NCBI GenBank assembly: GCA_034436755.1
Contig: DAOTVB010000095.1
Location: forward strand, 4,448 to 68,447
DNA: 64,000 nucleotides
DNA from: CAKZQX01 sp034436755
GTDB lineage: Bacteria > Chloroflexota > Chloroflexia > Chloroflexales > Chloroflexaceae
Direction of reading: 5' to 3'
Shown here: positions 59,567-64,000 of the stretch, piece by piece
Layout of the letters: each line of letters starts with the position of its first letter
How positions within the stretch are numbered: the first letter of the stretch is position 1
Program-made: the position numbers and the translations under genes
The notes under the pieces: generated by a model
Databases searched by the model: none
What the model was told of the DNA's origin: nothing
Seen by the model: only the letters and a program-made list of their open reading frames with translations

Positions 59567-60841
59567 TTATGTTCCAACTGTGCGAACAGTTCCACCGGCC
59601 AGGTCACACCAGCGCTCGCGCATCTCGATCTCCTCGCGCATATCGCGCCAGGCACGCAACCCCAGCACACTCGTCAGTTCCGCCAGCGTGCTCTGGGCCG
59701 TGTAGACATCACGCCCCGCAGATGCCGCTGTCAGAATTGTCTGCGCCATCTCGTGCAGAATATCCAGGGCCAGCGGCGTGTTCAGGTTATCGCCGAGGGC
59801 TACATCAAAAGCCTGTCGAGCGCAGGTCAGATCCAGCGCCGTGTCATGCTCCCCGGTCACATCCAGAGCATTGTGCAGGGTGGCAACCCGCTGCCGCAGC
59901 ATGCCGACGCGCTCCCGCTCATAAGTGAATTCCTGGCGGTATGGCACACTGAGCAGATACCAGCGGAGCGTATCGGCATCATGCTCTTTCAGTGCATCAC
60001 GGATAAAGACCAGATTGCCGCGTGACTTACTCATCTTGTGCCCATCGAGATAGACCATGCCGGTGTGCAACCAGACGTTGACGAAGGGCCGCACGCCGGT
60101 CACCGGCTCAACCTGGGCAATTTCACCGACATGATGCGGGAAGAGCAGATCTGAACCACCGCCATGAATATCGATCTGCTGGCCGAAGTAGTGCGTGGTC
60201 ATTGCGGCGCACTGAATATGCCAGCCGGGGCGGCCTGGTCCCCAGGGGCTGGGCCAGGTAGGATCACCCGGATTGCTCTGCTGCCAGAGCAGAAAATCGA
60301 GCGGATCGTGCTTGAGCGGATCATGTGGGTTGTTGCCGCGCCGGTTGGCGGTCGCCAGCATCTCCGCATAGCTCATCCGCGCCATCGCGCCAAAGTTGGG
60401 ATCGGCCGCCACCCGGAAGTAGACATTGCTGCCGCGGACATAACCATATCCTAACTCAATCAACTGTTCAACGATAGCGATCATATAGTCGATCTCGCCG
60501 CCGGCTTTGGGCAGGTAGGTCGGTGGCAGAATATTCAGCGCGGCCGAGTCGCGTACATACTGCTCCAACTGGCGCTGTGCCAGGTCAGCCCAGTATTCAG
60601 CATCACGCGCAGCCCGTTCGAGGAGCGGGTCGTCCACATCAGTGACATTCTGGCAGTAGTGGACGGTTGCGCCGCGCCAGCGCAGGTAGCGCAGCAGTAC
60701 ATCAAACACCAGGTAGGTTCGGGCATGCCCCATGTGGGTGGTATCATAGGGCGTAACCCCACAAACATAGAGTTTGACCGGGCGATCCGCCGGAATAACA
60801 AAGGCATCTTTGCGGGCCGTGCGCGAGTTGTAGAGTAGCAT
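59567..60841 (-). CDS. Cysteine ligase of the CysRS/MshC family, MshC-like
   Basis: A 424-residue class I synthetase fold. C27-G-V-T-P-Y-D, HMGHA (about 36-40), QNVTDVDDPLLERA, GWHIQCAAM, HHVGEIAQVE (zinc Cys/His/Glu) and HKMSKSRGNLVFI are present. TPYD, TDVDDPLLERA and SRGNLVF are marks of MshC, which joins cysteine to glucosaminyl-inositol in mycothiol synthesis; CysRS usually has CGPTVYD, TDIDDKI and KMSKSLGN. The C-terminal anticodon-binding part is short, giving 424 residues rather than about 460. aaggagg precedes the ATG at 60841. It could still be a divergent CysRS; placing it as MshC-like is my inference. Confidence 0.75.
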   Translation of the reverse strand: MLLYNSRTARKDAFVIPADRPVKLYVCGVTPYDTTHMGHARTYLVFDVLLRYLRWRGATVHYCQNVTDVDDPLLERAARDAEYWADLAQRQLEQYVRDSAALNILPPTYLPKAGGEIDYMIAIVEQLIELGYGYVRGSNVYFRVAADPNFGAMARMSYAEMLATANRRGNNPHDPLKHDPLDFLLWQQSNPGDPTWPSPWGPGRPGWHIQCAAMTTHYFGQQIDIHGGGSDLLFPHHVGEIAQVEPVTGVRPFVNVWLHTGMVYLDGHKMSKSRGNLVFIRDALKEHDADTLRWYLLSVPYRQEFTYERERVGMLRQRVATLHNALDVTGEHDTALDLTCARQAFDVALGDNLNTPLALDILHEMAQTILTAASAGRDVYTAQSTLAELTSVLGLRAWRDMREEIEMRERWCDLAGGTVRTVGT

Positions 60842-61139
60842 ATCCCCTCCTTGCTCGTGACGTGGGCTTGCTGTAATCCACAAGTAGTCTTAAGGATTTT
60901 TTCAGAAACAGATAAAGCGCGTATTCCCTTGTCGTTATATAAACGGTAAAAACAGAAAAACTTGCATGTATCCTGAGGTTGTATGCAAACCGTATGAAAT
61001 TGGCGTGCATCTCCGGCAGCTTACGGTTTCTTTCTAATGATCACACTTATCCGAACGTGATACACAAAAGCCGGTTAGTATGAAAGAAGGGGGAGCTGTG
61101 CTATCATGGAGCAGATAGCTCGTAGCGAGGAGAGATCCG

Positions 61140-61922
61140 ATGCAATTGCCATTTCCCGGTATGGACCCCTATCTTGAGGCACCCCGACTCTGGCCTGATG
61201 TCCATAATCGCCTCACGTTTGCGATCTGTGATCAGATCCAGCCACACCTGAGCCCGCGCTACACTGCGGTGATTACACCGTATGCGACCTCAGAGGAGAT
61301 TACAATCACGCCGGCGCGAGTGCTGGTTCCCGATGTTGCTCTGGTGCAGCACGACCGACCGCTGCCACAGCATGAACCGGTGGTTATTGCCCCGGCTACG
61401 CTTATGGGCGAAGTTGCGCTGGATGAACCGGCACAGTACCGCCGCATTGAGATCCGTGTCGTTGGTGAGGAAACACTGGTGACGGTTATCGAAATTCTCT
61501 CGCCGGCCAACAAACGCCCGGGCGCAGATGCCGACACCTATGAACGTAAACGGCGTGGCCTCCTTCGAAGCGCCGTTCACCTGCTTGAAGTTGATCTGTT
61601 GCGTGGCGGACGCCGACCGTCGGTGACGACTCCGCTGCCGGTAGCTCCCTACTTCATTTTTCTTAGCCGGGCCGAGCAGCGCCCACAGATTGCTATCTGG
61701 CCGCTTGCGCTTCAGCAGGCGCTACCCGTCGTTCCGGTTCCCTTGCGCGGTCCTGATCCGGATGTGCCACTTGATCTAAACCAGGCACTTCAGCGGATCT
61801 ACACCAGTGCCCGGTATGATCTGCGCATTGATTATCAGCAGCAGCCACCTGCACCCGCACTGTCATCTGAGGAGTTGGCCTGGCTGGATGCCCATTTGCG
61901 GACGGCAGGTCAGCGCGCATAA
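61140..61922 (+). CDS. DUF4058 family protein
   Basis: A 260-residue soluble protein. FPGMDPYLEAPRLWPDVHNRL at the start, PYATSEEI, VEILSPANKRPGA (about 118-130) and RAEQRPQIAIWPL are typical of DUF4058, common in cyanobacteria and Chloroflexi and often in several copies. Acidic and Lys residues around IEILSPANK recall restriction-like nuclease folds. That link is not proven. gaggaga precedes the ATG. No role is known. Confidence 0.88.
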   Translation: MQLPFPGMDPYLEAPRLWPDVHNRLTFAICDQIQPHLSPRYTAVITPYATSEEITITPARVLVPDVALVQHDRPLPQHEPVVIAPATLMGEVALDEPAQYRRIEIRVVGEETLVTVIEILSPANKRPGADADTYERKRRGLLRSAVHLLEVDLLRGGRRPSVTTPLPVAPYFIFLSRAEQRPQIAIWPLALQQALPVVPVPLRGPDPDVPLDLNQALQRIYTSARYDLRIDYQQQPPAPALSSEELAWLDAHLRTAGQRA

Positions 61923-61951
61923 CTCAAGTCATACAACATGCCAACTAAAAA

Positions 61952-61983
61952 CCGGCATACTCCCCGCCGGGGAAGTACGCCGG
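61952..61983. terminator. Hairpin between convergent genes
   Basis: CCGGC-a-TACT-CCCCG pairs with CGGGG-aAGTA-c-GCCGG. It lies after the DUF4058 gene; T tract weak. Confidence 0.45.
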
Positions 61984-62097
61984 AACACGTAAAGATACTG
62001 CGTTTTACATCGCCGCGTCCATTGCCGCAAGCCGCATGATACTCTGAGGCATAGAGACGCCGGTTTACTGCTGTGCGGCTAACGGACTGACAAACTG

Positions 62098-62703
62098 CTA
62101 CTGCACCATTGCCTCCGGAATGGTGACACGGACAACGCCGCGAAAATCGCCTTCTTCAAAGCCAACGGCGCGATCATTCGGGTAGCGCTCATTCAATGTC
62201 TGCTGCAGTTCGGGTGAGAACTGGGTCGGGTCGCCATGACAATTCAAACAGGCCTCACCGACGACAAGCGGCTTATAGTAGCGATACTCATTCGATCGGA
62301 TCTGCTGAACATAATACTGCGGTAGGTTGCCCTGCTCCTCCAGGGTATTCTGGAAGTAGCGCAGTGCGGCGGCTTCGTAGGTATCCGGGGCGTTCAGCGG
62401 GTTACGGAACTTGAACGATGTGCGTTTGATATCAACCCCACGGAGCTGCTCGTTCACCTCCTCCGTGAGGGGCTGCGCCCGCACGGAACAGAAATCCAGC
62501 GCATAGACCGGCCCATTCTCCTGCATCGCGGCCTGGACCCGCGGCATCAAGTTGCGAATAAGGGTCGTCGCCGCCGCCTCGCCAACTCTCCGGACCTGCT
62601 GTTCATCCTCGGACAGTCCACTGGCGGGACGAGCCGTGGAACATGCCGTCCCCACGAGTATCATCAATAAAGCCATACATACGAGTGGAACATACCTACG
62701 CAT
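62098..62703 (-). CDS. Tll0287-like (DUF3365) haem lipoprotein
   Basis: A 201-residue lipoprotein. Lipobox LVGTACS after a hydrophobic core. The Tll0287-like domain (about 50-195) has YALDFCSVRAQPL, LRGVDIKRTSFKFRNPLNAPD, and a single haem c site CLNCHGDP (about 150), as in cyanobacterial PAS-like haem proteins. aaggagg precedes the ATG at 62703. It may sense redox or gas at the cell surface; no transducer is fused or adjacent. Confidence 0.88.
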   Translation of the reverse strand: MRRYVPLVCMALLMILVGTACSTARPASGLSEDEQQVRRVGEAAATTLIRNLMPRVQAAMQENGPVYALDFCSVRAQPLTEEVNEQLRGVDIKRTSFKFRNPLNAPDTYEAAALRYFQNTLEEQGNLPQYYVQQIRSNEYRYYKPLVVGEACLNCHGDPTQFSPELQQTLNERYPNDRAVGFEEGDFRGVVRVTIPEAMVQ

Positions 62704-62839
62704 TCGATCCTCCTTGCTGCTTCTCTTCCTCTGCGTGACGTACCGGGATAGGAGCACCCGGACGGCTATACCAGCCTGTTTCCTCAGAGTTCATAAATGA
62801 GTATACCACACAAAGGAAGTCGCGTGCAGCAGGCCGGCC

Positions 62840-64000
62840 TCAGCCCGCATCCGGCACTTCAACCGCGTTGGCGGCGATGACCTGGCTGTACCAGCGCGCG
62901 CTGTCTTTGGGAATGCGTTGCTGTGTCGCATAGTCCACCCAGATAATGCCGAAATGCTGAGTGTAGCCCCGATCCCACTCGAAGTTGTCAAGCAGAGACC
63001 AGACGAAGTAGCCCGCCAGCGGCACGCCCGCCGTAATCGCCCGTTGTGCGGCGACAAAGTGATCCCGCAGATAGCGCTGCCGTCGTTGGTCGCGTACGCG
63101 TCCCTCAGCATCGGGTTGGTCGTCAAAACTGACGCCATTCTCGGTGACATAGATCTTACCGGGGCGATACGCAAAATGCAGACGGGCCAGCAGTTCATAC
63201 AGCCCTTCGGGATAGATCTCCCAGCCCATATCGGTCTGTTCGTCTGCCGGGGCAGGGAAGACCGTGCGTGGCTGGTTCTCGTTCTCCGGGATGGTGCTGC
63301 TACGCACAACGGCACGGGTGTAGTAGTTCACCCCCAGGAAATCGGTTGGCGTAGCAATAGCTTCCATGTCACCCGTTTGCACAAAATCCAGGCCATGCGC
63401 CGGAAGATGCCCGGCGGCAACATAGTCCGCCACAATATCCGCCGGGTAGTGCCGCCCATAGAGCGGATCGATAAACCAGCGATTAAACGCGCCGTCAAAG
63501 TGCCGGTAGGCTGCAAAATCGGCGGGACTGGGTGAGGCGGGCATCGCCGGGGTGAAGTTGAGCGTTATCCCAACCTCGGCCGCCGGGCTGTTCTGGCGTA
63601 GCACCGGCACGGCCCAGCCATGCGACAGCAGCAGATGATGGCTGGCGGCCAGGGCTGCATACCAGTCCTGAATGCCGGGGGCATGCCGGCCTGTCTGATA
63701 ACCGAGCATGCCGGCGCACCAGGGCTCATTGTGGGTAATCCAGTGCTTCACCCGGTCGCCCAGATGCCGGCTGACGATATCGGCATACTCAAGAAACGCC
63801 TGCGCTGTGGAACGCTCCGGCCAGCCGCCCCGCTCCTGGAGCGCCTGGGGCAGATCCCAGTGGTAGAGCGTCACAAAGGGCGCAATACCCTGCTCCAGCA
63901 GCGTATCGACCAGACGGCTGTAGAAGTCCAGACCCGCCTGATTGACCTGCCCCCATCCACCGGGCAGAATACGCGGCCAGGCAATCGAGAAGCGGTATGC
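62840..64000 (-). CDS. GH1 beta-glucosidase, partial (5' end outside the window)
   Basis: At least 386 residues of a glycoside hydrolase family 1 enzyme. The frame stays open to the right edge: YRFSIAWPRILP and VTLYHWDLPQAL upstream of a GTG at 63874 are clearly part of the protein, so that codon is not the start. The acid/base Glu is in THNEPWC and the nucleophile in YVTENGV. FLGVNYYTR and WSLLDNFEWDRGY complete the sugar site. It hydrolyses beta-linked glucosides or galactosides, in the cytoplasm if no signal peptide lies outside. Confidence 0.95.
   Translation of the reverse strand, partial: AYRFSIAWPRILPGGWGQVNQAGLDFYSRLVDTLLEQGIAPFVTLYHWDLPQALQERGGWPERSTAQAFLEYADIVSRHLGDRVKHWITHNEPWCAGMLGYQTGRHAPGIQDWYAALAASHHLLLSHGWAVPVLRQNSPAAEVGITLNFTPAMPASPSPADFAAYRHFDGAFNRWFIDPLYGRHYPADIVADYVAAGHLPAHGLDFVQTGDMEAIATPTDFLGVNYYTRAVVRSSTIPENENQPRTVFPAPADEQTDMGWEIYPEGLYELLARLHFAYRPGKIYVTENGVSFDDQPDAEGRVRDQRRQRYLRDHFVAAQRAITAGVPLAGYFVWSLLDNFEWDRGYTQHFGIIWVDYATQQRIPKDSARWYSQVIAANAVEVPDAG

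Overview
The window is GC-rich bacterial chromosome, most likely from a filamentous member of the Chloroflexota (class Chloroflexia). The evidence is indirect: many lipoproteins with LAAC/GAC lipoboxes, Pro/Ala/Thr-rich surface linkers, a secreted protein ending in a 'PLLIR' tail, DUF4058, Rpn-type and DUF433 proteins, WD40-GTPase and TIR-EAD proteins, and period-7 repeat arrays at gene borders. No rRNA or phylogenetic marker settles it.

Left part (1-8 kb): a beta-lactamase-fold surface protein with Cys in place of the nucleophile Ser, a Dam-type adenine methylase with a near-leaderless promoter, a membrane protein, ruvA, a hydrolase-larE pair, an Rpn nuclease, and a MazEF-type toxin-antitoxin pair whose promoter spacer carries an inverted repeat. 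8-19 kb (all minus strand): a Ugp-like ABC importer (two permeases and a binding lipoprotein, no ATPase) followed by a 1387-residue fusion of a ScyD-like propeller, a di-haem peroxidase, FG-GAP repeats and an UnbV/ASPIC domain. Upstream of these lies a hydrolase-aminotransferase-PrsW run.

19.5-20.5 kb: a tRNA locus with a promoter, a broken tRNA 5' half, an HNH endonuclease gene, intact tRNA-Trp, two tRNA-Ser genes and a strong terminator. 20.5-27.3 kb (minus): NYN-LOTUS RNA-binding protein, trpF, Trm112-like protein, trpB, lipid kinase and DUF433 protein, probably partly co-transcribed. 27-41 kb: a glycosyltransferase, a cupin, a DUF368 lipid-carrier translocase, an orphan Eco57I-like methylase, a large PAS/GAF histidine kinase with its NarL-type regulator, and several copies of a non-coding MITE-like element with TTACGCG ends and a central AT-rich hairpin.

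41-54.7 kb: PP2C phosphatase, MmyB-type regulator, two GNAT acetyltransferases (one further right), a WD40-GTPase whose reading frame breaks into a membrane/SH3 protein, a short-chain dehydrogenase, a UvrD-type helicase, a multi-pass membrane protein, a Gmad2-LysM protein and a TIR-EAD1 conflict protein. 54.7-64 kb: two paralogous c-type cytochrome lipoproteins (one with Lys where the other has its Met ligand), a Tll0287-like haem lipoprotein, a second small inverted-repeat element in two copies bracketing a GNAT gene, a CysRS/MshC-family ligase that looks more like MshC, DUF4058, and a GH1 beta-glucosidase cut by the right edge.
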